A DNA stretch of 64,000 nucleotides, taken from positions 19,748,403 to 19,812,402 of the forward strand of contig NC_092688.1 of the NCBI RefSeq assembly GCF_964275005.1. Direction: 5' to 3'. The notes beneath the pieces are model-generated. The model saw only the letters and a program-made list of their open reading frames with translations. It ran no database searches and was not told the DNA's origin. The stretch is from Diadema setosum (lineage: Eukaryota > Echinodermata > Echinoidea > Diadematoida > Diadematidae). Position 1 is the first letter of the stretch; every line of letters starts with the position of its first letter. The position numbers were made by a program, and so were the translations under genes. Below are positions 32,825 to 45,862 of the stretch, piece by piece.

Positions 32825-33574
32825 TGTACAATGTGAGACTAATAACTATAACAATTAATGATAGGCCTTAACGATCTTTTTAATGAAGATTATGCTGTGG
32901 GTGCATAAAGAATTTTGTCTTTTGCAGGTCTTCTTTACCTCACAAGCAAAATTTCCTGATGCCACGATTATTTTCCTCATTTAATACATGTAACATACTA
33001 CACACATCGTTATGTTGGGAAGCATGCTTACTCGTCTGTGCTTCCATAACCCTTTACGCTTTTAATTCCACATTTCATACTTATTTGATTTTTTTATAGA
33101 AGCTCTAAGGCTGTAGGACAGATCAGCTTTACGTTTCCGTATTTAACCGTGAACTTTATCAATCATGCGTTGAATCTTTGGGAAGTCAGAGCAAATACAT
33201 TTCAGAACATTATACGCCATAGCAAAGTTGCAGAAGAAACCTGACGTATTTGGCAAAATATACACAAGACTATTATTTCCTCATTATTGTCTGTCTTTGC
33301 TAAGACCGTTTCTTAAAACAAAACAATACGGCAAGTCGCTTATTATTCTGACAACTGACTGGACAACCAAGACCAAAATGTCTGTCATATATGGCGAAAT
33401 AATTATGTTGTTACCAGTGAAGAGAAGAATAAGAGTGCGATTTGAAATAACCAAGGTGATAATGGCGAAAGACAAAGTAATGTATGGATGAAAAGAATGG
33501 TGAAAGTTTCATTACATCATTCTAATCTACATCACATTAAAAAACAAAAAAACAAAAACACCCCCCCCCCCGAG
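32825..33574. other. Unique spacer in the second duplicated block
   Basis: This sequence has no counterpart between the exon fragment and LINE tail in the first block (16262-16505). The frame at 33228-33491 has no recognisable domain. Confidence 0.4.
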
Positions 33575-34084
33575 TTTCACATGCTTTTACAGAGTAATTT
33601 TTCGAAACATCATTATGTCAATGAGTTGCCGTGCTGGTGTCGTCAGCAGCTCACTACTGTCCTCTTACGTGTACTGGGGTCCCATGGCAGACCATTCACG
33701 GGCCTGTTTCATAAAGATTGAGCGTAAGTTGCAATCAATCGCAAATTGCGTTTCACAGACAACATTGTGATTGATCGCAAGTAATGCTCAATGTACTGAT
33801 AGTCACGCTTGATTTTCCTTTAAATCAAGTGTAAGTGTCTTTTAAAACAGGACTTCCGTTCAATATTGAACTAACGCTCGATTCACCGAGTTAAGCTTAA
33901 AAATCTAGCGAAAGATCAATCACAACTCTTTATGAAACAGGACCCAGAAGCGACAATCATAGTCACTACTGATAATGGGCCACCTTCCGTATTTTTTTTT
34001 TTTATGACCTCATTATGAAAAACACTGTCTTACTGTATGGATTAACGATGATTTTTATACGTTAATAAAATAAACAAACAAACT
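33575..34084 (+). mobile_element. LINE 3' tail fragment carrying a TIR MITE (second copy)
   Basis: It matches 16505-17019, with the GGGCCTGTTTCATAAAG TIR element at 33700-33945 inside and an AAATAAACAAACAAAC tail at the end. It was duplicated with the UNC93A block. Confidence 0.65.
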
Positions 34085-35020
34085 TACGAAGATGATATTA
34101 AATTCCATGTTTCTAGGAAAAAAAAGAAAAACAAAACAAATGCGGTTGAGGACTCTACAGTGGTTGGGCTTTCATTATTATTTTATAAAAGTATGAACCA
34201 ATATGTGACAAGCTTATTCTACATAGATTTTATGTAATACATTGTACCAAATAAAGCAGTGACAAATTGTCCTGAGATTAAGCCTTTCTATGTGACGTAG
34301 TGTTTGACTTACTCACTGACTGAAACTCTATCAGTATAGGCCTATTAATTTTCTTTTCAAAGTTTCAAATTTCCCAAACTAACGGCTTCAGTTTTGTTAT
34401 CAATTTCAGATTTTTGAAAGCAGGGGTGCAGTTTGTTTGTTCTTTTAGCCTTAATGCACCATCCTACACATCACTTGGTCGTGTATTTTATGCTTGGGTG
34501 TTCTTAAGACTTCGTTCATACTGTCGTTTATAAGAGATTACTGATATCCGCAGTTCTATATTCCATGCACATTCAATGGTTTTCCTATACGTTATTTATC
34601 ATTCAGGATCTTGTACTTGACGAATGCTCATAGCGTGATTATGTTATGTTCAATTTTTTCAAACATGCAATGCTACCCTGGAATCCCAAAGTTTTTTGAT
34701 TTGTTTAATACCAATTTGCTGTTTTACATATATTTATCAAATAATAATACAGAAAGAAACTCTCAGCGTCAAATTGATCATCGAAAGTCTTGAAGATACA
34801 TACAGTTTAATTTGATACCTTCTCATCAATCAGCAAAGATGTCAACTGCATTTGGAGAGACTCACATTGTGATTATCTACCCTTTTTCCATTATGTTTCC
34901 CATCACAGATCTCTCTTCAAACAGGGAAATGATTGTTGTTCTTCAAAGTAGGATTTTGATTGTGGTTTGGTCATTTTTAAGGGTGATATTGTCTCCTTCG
35001 AGATTACAGTTACATACTTT
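34085..35020. other. 3' flank of gene F
   Basis: The part from about 34735 matches the flank of gene D. No gene is seen. Confidence 0.5.
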
Positions 35021-35176
35021 CAAGGGCGGATCCAGGAATTCCGTAAAGAGGGGCGCCTTTACAAAATTAAAGGGGGTGCACGCGCCCCAATTTTTTTCTT
35101 TACTTTCTTTTGCTTTAACAAAAGGTAAGGGGGCGCACGGTGCGCTCCCCCCCCCCCCCCCCCCGATCCGCCACTG
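35021..35176. mobile_element. Short TIR MITE (GGGCGGATCC ends), recent insertion
   Basis: The left end CAAGGGCGGATCCAGG and the reverse of the right end CAGTGGCGGATCGGG are inverted repeats. Flanks TACTTT (35015-35020) and TACTAT (35177-35182) form a near-perfect 6-bp duplication. The paralogous site beside gene D (17661-17680) is empty and reads TACATACTTTCCATACGCTC, which dates the insertion after the duplication. Confidence 0.85.
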
Positions 35177-35193
35177 TACTATCCATACGCTCG

Positions 35194-37499
35194 TCAACGA
35201 CGGGAGAGTCGCAAGAGGGCGTACTCCATGAAGATGTAGCAAACAAGTGAAAATGTCAGCAACGCCATCAGGCCGTAGATTTCGGCTGTGACGCAGATAA
35301 CGTGTGGAATGGAGATGGCGTACGTCACAGCGAAACCAAGGGACTGCCAGAGACGAAGGTTTGCAAACGCCGGCTCCTGTGCATCGGGGAAGAGCACTCC
35401 AAGAATTGCTGTTAAGCAGAGGTAGGAAAGAATTGTATAAGAAGCCAGCAACAGTCAGGCATTAGGCCTACATGGTTGAACATGATGGAACAAATTTTAA
35501 AAGTTGTTGAACTTTGCTGAACAAGCTCTTATATCAGAGCGTCTTTCTAACAGTTGATTGAAGTTAGCTAAATACATGCATTCATTCTCTTTGGCTCCAG
35601 TATCAGCAAAGTAAGTTCACTTCAGATAGATAGAACAGCACCAATTCAACCTAATACATATTATATATTTATAAAACTATTAAGAAGATACGCAAGTTCT
35701 ACGTGCAAAAACAATGATTATTACCTTCGATTGTGTTGCTGTGCGAACCACACTGACTGCACCAAGTGTATGTTGTACGAACTGCTGCGATACCCGTTTG
35801 CCATGATTCTACAGACTGCCTTACAGTAGGCCCGCGTGATATCTCATCACGATTTTGACTGTATTTCATCTCCACAATAAGAACTACTGATTACCTACAG
35901 GCAAAAAAAAAAAAAAGTTATTTTCTATCCTGCAATTATCTTAAATTACAGCTTTCGAGGAAGAAGGGACACTTACAGTGTATCTGAGTTCGCAAGACGG
36001 AATCTCCTACTCCCCACCCAACTGCCATCAAGATTAGCCGCCACACGGCCGAGGTGAGCGGATTCCACACCTGAAAGACGATCATCAGAGCCAAGTGGAG
36101 AAGGCCGCCGAACATAAAGATAGCAATGCGACCAGTGTACTCTTCTAGCTGTCCGAAGATGACCGAAGCAAGAGCGTCGGCCCCGCCGTACCCGATCATA
36201 ACGTATCCAACCATCCCTGGCCCCTGAGTGCAGCTCACGAACGACTGATGTACATTGGGAATAACGAGAAAATTGAGCTACGTGATTACTAGATTAGCTA
36301 TTATATAATGATTAACACGAAGAACAGTATTTACCGATTTAGAGGTATAAATGGTAACTTAAAGACAGAGACACTATTGAGACGCCAAGATATCTGAAAA
36401 CGTTAAGGAGACACATGTTTGTTTGTTTTTTCCCCGAAGGTCGTGTATCTTCTAGAAAGTTATGACCATGATGTCTCCCTAAAGCTGATCGACAGTTGAA
36501 TATGTATCATACACTCAGCAAAAAAAAAAAGAAGAAAGTAAGCACTTTTTAAAGTTTATATTTCTCATAGAATATTTGGCCAAAGGTTAATGTTTTATAT
36601 ACGACATGAAAGTAAAATTCAATTGGCTATCAGCCTGGTGGGTCAGGAAAAAGACAAACTTTACACATGAGTGAACACCTTTGTTTTTCTCTTCAAAGGT
36701 AAAAAAAGTAAAAAAATTGAAAAAATGAACAATTTGCCATTCATACATAAGTGCTCTTCCATGTAACAAAAAGAACAAAAGACAAATTCAGCACAATAAA
36801 AAACGAATTAATTTGCAGAAATAAACCTTTGATCTCTACAATATCTGTGAAGAACAAAAGATCAAGAAAGGTTGAAATAATGGAGGAAAATAAAAATCTT
36901 CTGTCAAATCCAAATTTAAATGAAATGAGAGAAGAAGTGAAACAAACGAAAATGGTAGGAATTCGAATTGATTTCTCAAATTAGGAAAATTTTGAATAAC
37001 ATTTGGTTCTTGAATTTGTGTCATTAATTCTTAAATTACTAAATTAAATGAATTAATGAAGATATGCTGTTCATTTAATCATCTTAGTGACCTTACTCCC
37101 TAGGTCATTTGAAGTTTGAGTTGACAGAAAGTTCGTATTTGCCCCTTTTAGATTCCCACTTTGATTTTGTTGAAAGTTATGAAGAGATAAAGAGAAGGAA
37201 AATTATTTGTGCTATTTCATTCATGTCTCTCATTGTGATAAACTGGTCTTTTGTTATTATTATCTTGAAGGGTATTTCCAAATGAAAGACAAGTCAATTT
37301 TTGCAATTTTTACTTTTGTGCCTTGGAGGACAAAACGAATGTGTTCACTCATGCGTAAAGTTTCCCTGTATTTGTCCCTATAGGTTGATAGCCAATCAAA
37401 TTACCGTTATTATGGTGTATAATATATCGATTTTCATCAAAATCATCCATGAAAAATATGAATTCGAAAATGTGTTTACTTTCTTTTATTTGCTGCTAT

Positions 37500-37545
<46 letters not shown>

Positions 37546-40500
37546 ATATGATTTTAATTTCTCCAATCAAAGACCACACTAAATTCCACAAATCTATCCA
37601 TGGAGCTGTCGATTTATACACATGATATGAAATTATGAAAAATCGTCTGGAATTTCCCTTTAAGTACGTGCATGGGTAAACACTCGAGCTTGTTGTCTTG
37701 CGTGATGGCGTCTACACCACTGGTTTGCACGGGTGGTGTAGGTCTATAAGCGTGCAAGTGTGCTGGAATGTTTTGATTGGGTACGATATTTGTATTGTTG
37801 AGCTTGAATGGATGTGACTGTTTTGCATATTTATAGCCCCGTCCCACTAGGTGAACGCGATTGTTGAATAAATGTATTGATTTACTTTGCTTCGTTTCTT
37901 TAACAATGCCATTTTTCCATGTATGTTACATACGTTGTCATATTTACAGTATTCTGGTATTTATACAGTACTAGTAACAAGCGTTTGAGAATTCAAGCGT
38001 TTGTAAGTTTCATTTTGCATTTGCTTTTAGTTGTATATATGTGCCATGTTTTTAACACCTGTTTTGAATACAATTGCTTTAAATCAATATGTTTCTCTCT
38101 AAAATTTCAATAATTGGTTGTAAAATTGAATCACTGATTTCAGGTGAACATTATTGTTTAAACTATTATTCAAATTACACAGTATCTCGATGTGAAATAT
38201 TCACTTACTGATCTTGCTATCCTGGCCAAAAAACACAAACAAAAAACAAAAACAAAATAAAGAAAAAAAACACACGAATGAAACTATTAAGAAATTTCAC
38301 ATACTTTCATCTTTTAGAAAGATTCAATTTCAAGCCAGCCCGAATAAAAGAGTTTATTCTGATGATGACGTGAAGTGACACCTGAACAAAGACAGATAAT
38401 TCCCTTGATGTCATAACTCTTATTGTTAATGACCTTAAATGTCAACGCTTCACTGTGTCTGGTTTGACTGTCATAAGCTGCGTATAAAATACATTGTATA
38501 ACCATAAATGTTTCATCGAGATCGGAAATGAAAGAATGTCATATAGCTTTGAATAATCCCTTCAGTTTACAATAGACGCCATAAGATTATAGTTGTCATG
38601 TTATCAGCTCATAATTCTCTCATCGTTTTACGCATTAAAAAAAAAATCATTATATGATCACATTTTTTGGCAATAATTAAGCAAGTACGTTCATTTCCTT
38701 TATTTCTTTTTCTGTTATTGAACTAAACTTGTCTTTTTTCAGTATTCCACGCCCTACAAGCTTAGCATTTTAGTGAAACACTCTTTTCCATTGTTATGAT
38801 TATTTCTTCTTCTTCTTTCTTTTAACAATGGCAAAGTGTGCATTGTTCTTTTTTTCGCTATAATACCATTCGTATATATATTTTATTGTGTTCTATGATT
38901 TGTCTTTCCCAACTGGATGAAAGTCGAATTGACAAAATCAAATGTACTGCTTGCATCATGTTACCTTTTCTTGGTGGAAATAGATAAACAAGTGAATTGA
39001 ATAAAAAAAAACAAATAAATTGAATGATATGACTTTCTTTAGTTAATAAACTAAACACAAATAATTATGATTGAAGGATATGAGTTTTCTGTTTTAATTG
39101 TTGTCAAAAATGTAATTGTGACCCTGCAATTCAGGCACCATAAAACCAGCAAAAAAGTCGCCAGGCATGGATTTTTAGTTAAGGCCAGATTCTGAAAGAG
39201 CAGGCTTTAAGCTTTAAAATGATGCACAACTCAGCAAATGGATTCTTGTAACCTAAACTATTGAAAAGAAAACACGTACTCTGTTTACTGAGAAAAGAGG
39301 TTCTGAAGTATAGGGTATATTCAAGCGTTTAATCTTGCTAAGCCGTTCTAGCTGTGCAATGAAAGGGGGGGGGACAGTATGTGAAACTCAGCAGCATAAA
39401 CAATAAAATTAATCATGCTTTATCAACATATTCTATCCGTGAATAATACCAACTTTCAAAGCAGTAGCATTATTCTTCTCAGAAAGTAAAAAGTGTGTAA
39501 AAGGTTTTTAAGAAATAAAAAGGGGACTCTAAAACACATCTAATCACACTATATTCTCTGAAAAAGTGTCGTAAAAAACTGCTAAAAACACAAGTTCTCA
39601 TTCGTTTTATGATCCCAGACTTTACCATGATATAGAGGAAGTCTTGCTCTTCCAGAAAATATGAAATACTCAAGATTGACTAAGTTGACCCATCTCAGCT
39701 ATTTTGAGTCGTGACACAAAATCACTGTGTGCAACTTTTTGTTGGTTTTGTGATGCACGGTCACAATTTTAGTCAAGAATTTGGACCGTGGTTAACGAGA
39801 GAGTTGTGAGAGCGTGGCATCATCAGCTAATTCAACGTCTTTGCTGACATCAAAAGTGTCAAATTTTAAAATCCCATAACTTTCTCACTTAACGTAATAT
39901 ATCAATACACTGTATGCCTTTATGTAATTCTGTTAATTTTTACTTTGATTGAATTGACGGTGTTAGATTGTGCTTTTAATTCCATGTCATCCTAAAACAC
40001 GGCTAATACAATGAGAACTTGTAAGACAACGTATGAACAAGCCTAAAACGCGGCTAGTAGCCTTTTCGAGACCTTTTGAAAACATTTCGAGACCGTTTGA
40101 ACACTGTTTCAGAATGTCTAAAACTGAATACTATCTCGTGAATGATATCAGTTTTTCCTTTCTTTATCTACTGATTACAAGGGACTTCAAATCAGACCAT
40201 CACTTGAAGAGCTTTATTCTCATCAAATCAAATAGATATAATATTTGCCAATTAACACGTAATGATTTTTTTGTTTGTAATATCGTATCTATAAGAAAAT
40301 ATAGCATAGTTGAATATAGCGTTTAAAACTTGCTCGTATTTATAAATAACGTGCAATGATTCTGCTGCACAAGTGATAATTTATTTGAATTACAAAGATT
40401 TTCTTTTTAATCTATTGATATTGATGTTCATGTACCTGTGTGAAATCTGCACTAATGAAAGCTTGCTCAGCGCCAGAAAAGATTATGATGGGAATAAGAA

Positions 40501-41476
40501 GCAACAAGTACGGAGACCTCATGAGACGAACTGTAGATGTCAGGTGATCACACATGTGACTCCTCAGGGCCCCGTTATCCTGGTTACTCATCCGTGGGAG
40601 TCTGTCCAGGAGGAAAGTCAAGATAGCCACTGCGAGGAGACCGATTCCAATGTAGATGGAGAGGAGAACGAACACCTGTTTGTCTGGAACATGTCCTCCC
40701 CCTTTTGGAATGATAATATTAAAATCGTTTCGTTGACCGCAGCTGTCATGCCCACAGTGATCCCCCGTTACAGCAGTCGACGTATCATGGAGGACAAGTG
40801 AAGAGATGAGGTTGCCCCATACCTGAGCTGACCGACAGAAACAGAAGAAGACGCCATTGAAGCGATTAATAACGGTTTCGGAAACGTCATCCGTGACATC
40901 GGCTAGTTGGATGGCTGATGTCGTTACGTACGTATTCGCTGCCGCCCAAAACGGCGATGCGGCAATACCCAGTAACCCTGCGGCAGGAATGAGTGTGTAC
41001 ACCTCTGGGTAGAAATTGGTCGCTGTATACAAGGCGTAGAAGAAACAGCAAACCACAAGCGTCCGCTTTACACTTAAAAGCCACACAATCAATGGCGTTA
41101 CGAAACTCGATAGGATAAGTCCAACGTACAGAGCAAAGAGTGACGCCACGCCCAGCCCAGAACTAGAGTTGAGACTACTTTGTAAATTTGCCAGAGCGCC
41201 GAAGGCACTTATTATTAGCATGAATGTAACAGAGACAACTATTAGATTTTTCCAGTATCGTAGTGGACTAAATAATTGCGGGCCAGGAGGGCTGTTAGTT
41301 GAATTTTGCAACGTCCTAAACGACTTGCCAGACTTTGACGGACATCCCAGCAGCGACGACTGTTCATCGTTGGTCATCATGGACTCCGAGACATCGCCGT
41401 TGATGTTTTGTGATTCTTCTGACAGTACAACACGATCATCTAGATTAATGTCATCGGGTCTCGGACTGTACGACAT
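35194..41476 (-). CDS. UNC93A: UNC-93 homolog A-like membrane protein, gene F (3 exons, B/D mosaic)
   Basis: Exon 1 is 40436-41476 (347 codons, ends ADFTQ, donor gtacat). Exon 2 is 35977-36244 (268 nt). Exon 3 is 35194-35408 (TGA stop). The joined frame is 1524 nt and 507 residues, all open. The tail has the acidic dileucine DEQSSLL. The first 100 residues follow gene B (DDRVVLSEESQN, FSPLRYWKN, FGALANLQSSLN), and the rest follows gene D (SVKRTLVVCCFFYAL, NFYPEVYTLIP, GHVPDKQVF). It therefore looks like a recombinant of the two. Intron 1 is 4.2 kb and contains a fold-back element and a TIR element. Exons 2 and 3 are nearly identical to those of D. Confidence 0.92.
36510..37498. mobile_element. 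CACTCAGCAAA fold-back element with ~190-bp TIRs
   Basis: The left arm starts TACACTCAGCAAAAAAAAA and the reversed right arm starts CAGCAAATAAAAGAAAGTAA. Both then share AATTGGCTATCA and TTTAC.CATGAGTGAACAC over roughly 190 bp. TA at the edges hints at a Tc1/mariner-type target, but this is weak. A (TA)n run (37504-37545) abuts the right end. A truncated copy lies at 7637-8258. No transposase is seen. Confidence 0.75.
39114..39768. mobile_element. ATTGTGACCCTGCA TIR element in intron 1 of F
   Basis: This is the duplicate of 21701-22384, with the same ends ATTGTGACCCTGCAATTCAG and GATGCACGGTCACAAT. Small length differences separate the two copies. Confidence 0.75.
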
Positions 41477-44400
41477 CTTCGGAAAGCCAATGGCTCAAAT
41501 TGTCGACTCTATGGCAATGTCGCAGTTCTTGTAGCTGTGTGAAAAATGTTTTACTTCCACTCCACAAGCGTGTTACTTCCACAAGAGATTGGCGCGCGAA
41601 CAGGTCAAGCGTAATGTGAAATATTATATGACCCGTTGGATAGATTATTAATGGTATACGCTAGTGACCTTTCATCTGCAGAATCGACCCAAAACACCAT
41701 GATTTCAAAAGAAGATATCAAAGAAGAGTAGACGAGCCTCATTGAGCGTATTATGAAAGCGGACGGATTGATCCTCACGAAACAATTTGGTTGCGGAAAC
41801 AAGACATATGCGAGAGATAAATAATTACCGTATAAGACACCAGTTAATGGTGTGGTATGTCAAATGGCTGCATGCACAGTGATTTCACGAGAAGACGTCC
41901 AAAAAATTATCCTACATTGGAGTCTTAGCACTATGAAATCACCGAGACATATCACAAAGCCGGCGTGGGATTAAGACATTGCACAAACTGAAAGAAAATT
42001 GTTGATCCACGCAAAAGCAATAGCAATGAGGGTGTAGTGGCATCAGGTCGCTGAAAAAATATCAGCAATGCTAAAGGCTTACGTTGCTGACATGAAGTGC
42101 ACAATACACGTCGTTAGGCGTTGGGGTCAGATTGTATATCTTTCATATACCATTCACATCTGCTACGGTTCCGAGGGTAGACCAGATTTGTTCCAAATGG
42201 AAAAACATGAAAACGATTTTCTCCTTTTTTTTTTTGGGGGGGGGCGATACAAGTTAGGCAAACAAAATCAAAATACATACACAAATTATCTGCCTATATC
42301 ATTTTCTGAATAGGAACAACATGAATAAGGGGGTGAAGAATATGCCCTTGTGAAAGAGAACAAGCAGTTTTTGAAATTGGGTGAAGTCTAATAATTGGTA
42401 TGGAAGAACCAGAATATTGCTGCATGTATCATCACCCGTAAGTGTAGGACTATAAAGAGACGCCCAGGGTTGGAAGAGTGAAATACAATGATAACACTCC
42501 TCACTTTCAAAACGGTTCTGAATTTTGCATCAGGTGGGGAAAATATCTTAGTCATTACATAAAACTCTTCATGCAAGCTGCACAAGACCTTTTGCTATGT
42601 CAGGTGGTCGCAAGGGAATAATTAAAGGGAGAAAGCACTGTTACGGCATTCAGTTATGCATATTATTCTTAAAAAGTTTCAAATCATATTCATTCTATAA
42701 CACTGGAAAAGCGTTGTCTCAATTTAGCGCTCAAATCCGCACAAATTCAAGACGCAGAGAGCTAGCTATATTTGATGCCATTTTGACGAAAGACATGTGA
42801 GGACGCTATCAGTCTTCGCGAAATCTAAAGCTACTTTGCAACACGACGCAGGGAGAAAGGAGAGAATCGAATATCTAAAGCTGCCTACAATTACATCAAT
42901 ATTTGACACAATACCCCGGGAGCCGCGGTAACGATATCATAGGGTAACTTCAAAGACTGGTGCAATGTAATGAAATCATTTGACATAATTTATTGGATTT
43001 GATGACGTCGATTCCTTTATCTCTACAATTCAATAATGATATGAGACAATTATTGTTATTCAGTCTCCTCTCTCCCTCCTTTCAAGATTCACAATACAAG
43101 AATAATACTCTTTGATCACAATATCATTCTATACTCAGTGATTGAACCCAGACACATATACAGACGAACACACGCACAATGTCATGTTTGACACAATATT
43201 ATACACAATGCAATGCACATAACGGACTTAATCAAACACAAGGGACGCATCATGATAAGTTATATAGTCATTGGAATATTTCTTAACTGGTTCCAATAAA
43301 GCTATGCAAATTTTATAATACATAGTAACTCTGTGTGACAATCCCCTGTATGCAATTGTACACGTTTATAGTGTCTGGTAGAAGGCATTTACATAATACT
43401 TTTAGATACCTTTTATATACTTAACGCAAAATATGTTAATACATTAATTAATAAACAGACATCAAAATGAAAATTGTAACTGAAATTCGCATGAGTTCTA
43501 CCCTGCCCGTAATAAACTAATCGTCAATCACAATATTCCTAATGAGTATTTAATCTCATTTCATAATTCACGAAATAACACTTCAATTCAAATACATTCA
43601 TTTGTTTGTATATTGCTTACATATACTTCATGAAAAATGTCGATTCCTACAAAGTATGTAAAGGGATATTTTGAAGAGTTTTATCGCAAAAGAGCTAACT
43701 CCACTGTCATCAAAATAAGACACTTGAGACTAAAGTCTTGCATATAAAATAAAGAAGATAATAATAAAATACGGAATATTTGTAATTATAACTTCAACTC
43801 CTTACTATATTACATGTTGTGGGATATCACTAGAAAGGTTTTATTTTGCTTTATCTGATGACCAACTTGCTTCAAAATGTCAAAATGGCACTTAGCCCAT
43901 TTTGCGATAGAACTCTTCATTTGTTGAAATAAACCTGACGAGAAGCGTGTTCCTTATCTTCTGCCTTATACATGTATAATACTATGAAGTGTCTCGACAA
44001 CTGCACCTTATACTGACTATTAATGGTTAAAAAAAAAAAAAAAACTCCGCTTCTAGTCAAACATCAACTTTAAACTGGAAGACACGTAAGGACTGAAAAT
44101 TGTAAGAGATCAACCGCAAAGATTGAACACAAATTGGTATAGCACTATAACTGCAAATATGAATGATACAAGCGTAAAGATTGTAGACAAAATACTATCG
44201 ACATGTACCTGAATCTCCTCAAGTATATTCCGAAGACAGCGTTAATACAACTAAAGGTACACATGTAGCTTTAATTCCAGTACAATCATCCACACAATAA
44301 TCCTGTATACAATGTACTACTCATACAAATACCCATACACATTCAAGTAAAAGATCCATAGACCACATTCCACTTAATGGAAAAAAAAAGAAGAGAAAGT

Positions 44401-45380
44401 ATTATACATACATATTCCAGGTTCCATTTGGATACCATACGGTTTTAAGACACAAGGACGGACGGACAACGGATACATCCACCTACACATTATGAATCTA
44501 TAATATATACAGTTTTACATTTTCTGTCGGACTAATGCATGTGGATACACTATTTTGCAAACAATTTGAGCAAAGATAATAATGAGGATACAAGGCTTTT
44601 CTGGCTAGTGATTAATTATGTCATTTCTCTTTGATTCACCGAGCATCACCTCAACTCATTCTTAATGTGGAAATGGGAAGGGGACAAGCTTGTTATGAAC
44701 AAACAACTGAATCGACTAACGATTTATTTTGGTATTATACACCATTATCATCCATGCGTGATTCGTGGACACAACGTCCGTTGAGATACTATTGACGATA
44801 TTGTACTTGTGGTCTCACGTTTGACAAAGTATAATATTAGTGAAAGTGACACACCATTAAACGTCCACAAATCATTATTCATTTCAGAGCGACGTATTTC
44901 TTTCTGCTCATTTTGGAGGCAATGAAATAACAACAATTTGTACTCTGCGCATCAAAAAATTTTAGAGTTGTAAAGACCATTCAATGACGATTTACATTTA
45001 TAAGGGGGTGTATATGGCTGTACATACTGAATTATCCGTCAAACGTTTATTGTTGAATGCACATCATCGGAAAGGTGAAGCGACGATATAATTACCTCAA
45101 TGAATTTCTTTGACCAAAATCACTGTTTAAGAGACACTTTCAATGCAGGTGATTTACAGTATCTTACTTTCCATATCAAATCCAACGTCAGTGTAATTCT
45201 TGCGAATCTGATTGAACTGAGGATATTATGTTCATTCTATTTTGATATGGTCAACTTCGACACTAAATGGCATTTCTTCCACATGAATTGTTGCAACTGA
45301 TTGACAAATTCCCCTCCGACGTTAATAAGTATCTAATTAATAAGTATTTAGTTGTAGCCATGACAAAAGAAATCATGGCA
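41477..45380. other. 5' flank of F and AT-rich intergenic region
   Basis: The first 400 bp carry the paralog-conserved blocks (near 41693 and 41866). Beyond about 42000 there is AT-rich sequence with a G-run near 42237 and an A-run near 44030. I recognise no gene or RNA in it. Confidence 0.45.
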
Positions 45381-45514
45381 CATACACTCAGGCAGGATTC
45401 GAACCTTCGACTTCCTGATTACCGGCCAGGCGTCTTATTCACTAGACCATCGACTCCATCGAGACGCCTGTCCTATAATAAAGAGGTCGTAGGTTCGAAT
45501 CCTGCCCGAGTATG
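45381..45514. repeat. Pair of tRNA-like sequences in inverted orientation
   Basis: The minus strand of 45381-45450 reads GGTCTAGTGAATAAGACGC, an anticodon-arm-like CCTGGCCGGTAATCAGG, and a T-arm-like AGGTTCGAATCCTGCC. The plus strand of 45459-45514 has GACGCCTGTCC and the same T-arm-like AGGTTCGAATCCTGCC. The acceptor stems do not pair convincingly, so these are tRNA-derived repeats or pseudogenes, not clear functional tRNAs. Confidence 0.55.
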
Positions 45515-45862
45515 TATTTGCCCGTATTTGTGTGTGTGTGTGTGTGTGTGTGTATGCACTACATATACACGTACTACTGTAGTAGTTAACACCGATTAAT
45601 TCGGTGTTTATTATACGTCGATGAAGGGCAATTTGTTAATCAGTCGCAAACAAGACATCTCGACGCAAGAATTTCATTAATTTGAATAAATGAATTGTTT
45701 CTGAAGCGACTGCGCTAGGAAATCTAAGTTTTGTTCTTAATGATGAGTCAGGCTGAAAATTTGTCAACTTCAAGCAAAAGGTTACATGTGACAGTTCCGT
45801 TGTCCATAGTTCAGACATACTCTTAAAACTTAACATTGGAGACTGAATTAACGTGATTAAGT

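Noticed and set aside
45381-45450. Functional tRNA gene on the minus strand
   Set aside because: The T arm and anticodon arm look right, but the acceptor stem does not pair; kept only as a tRNA-like repeat.
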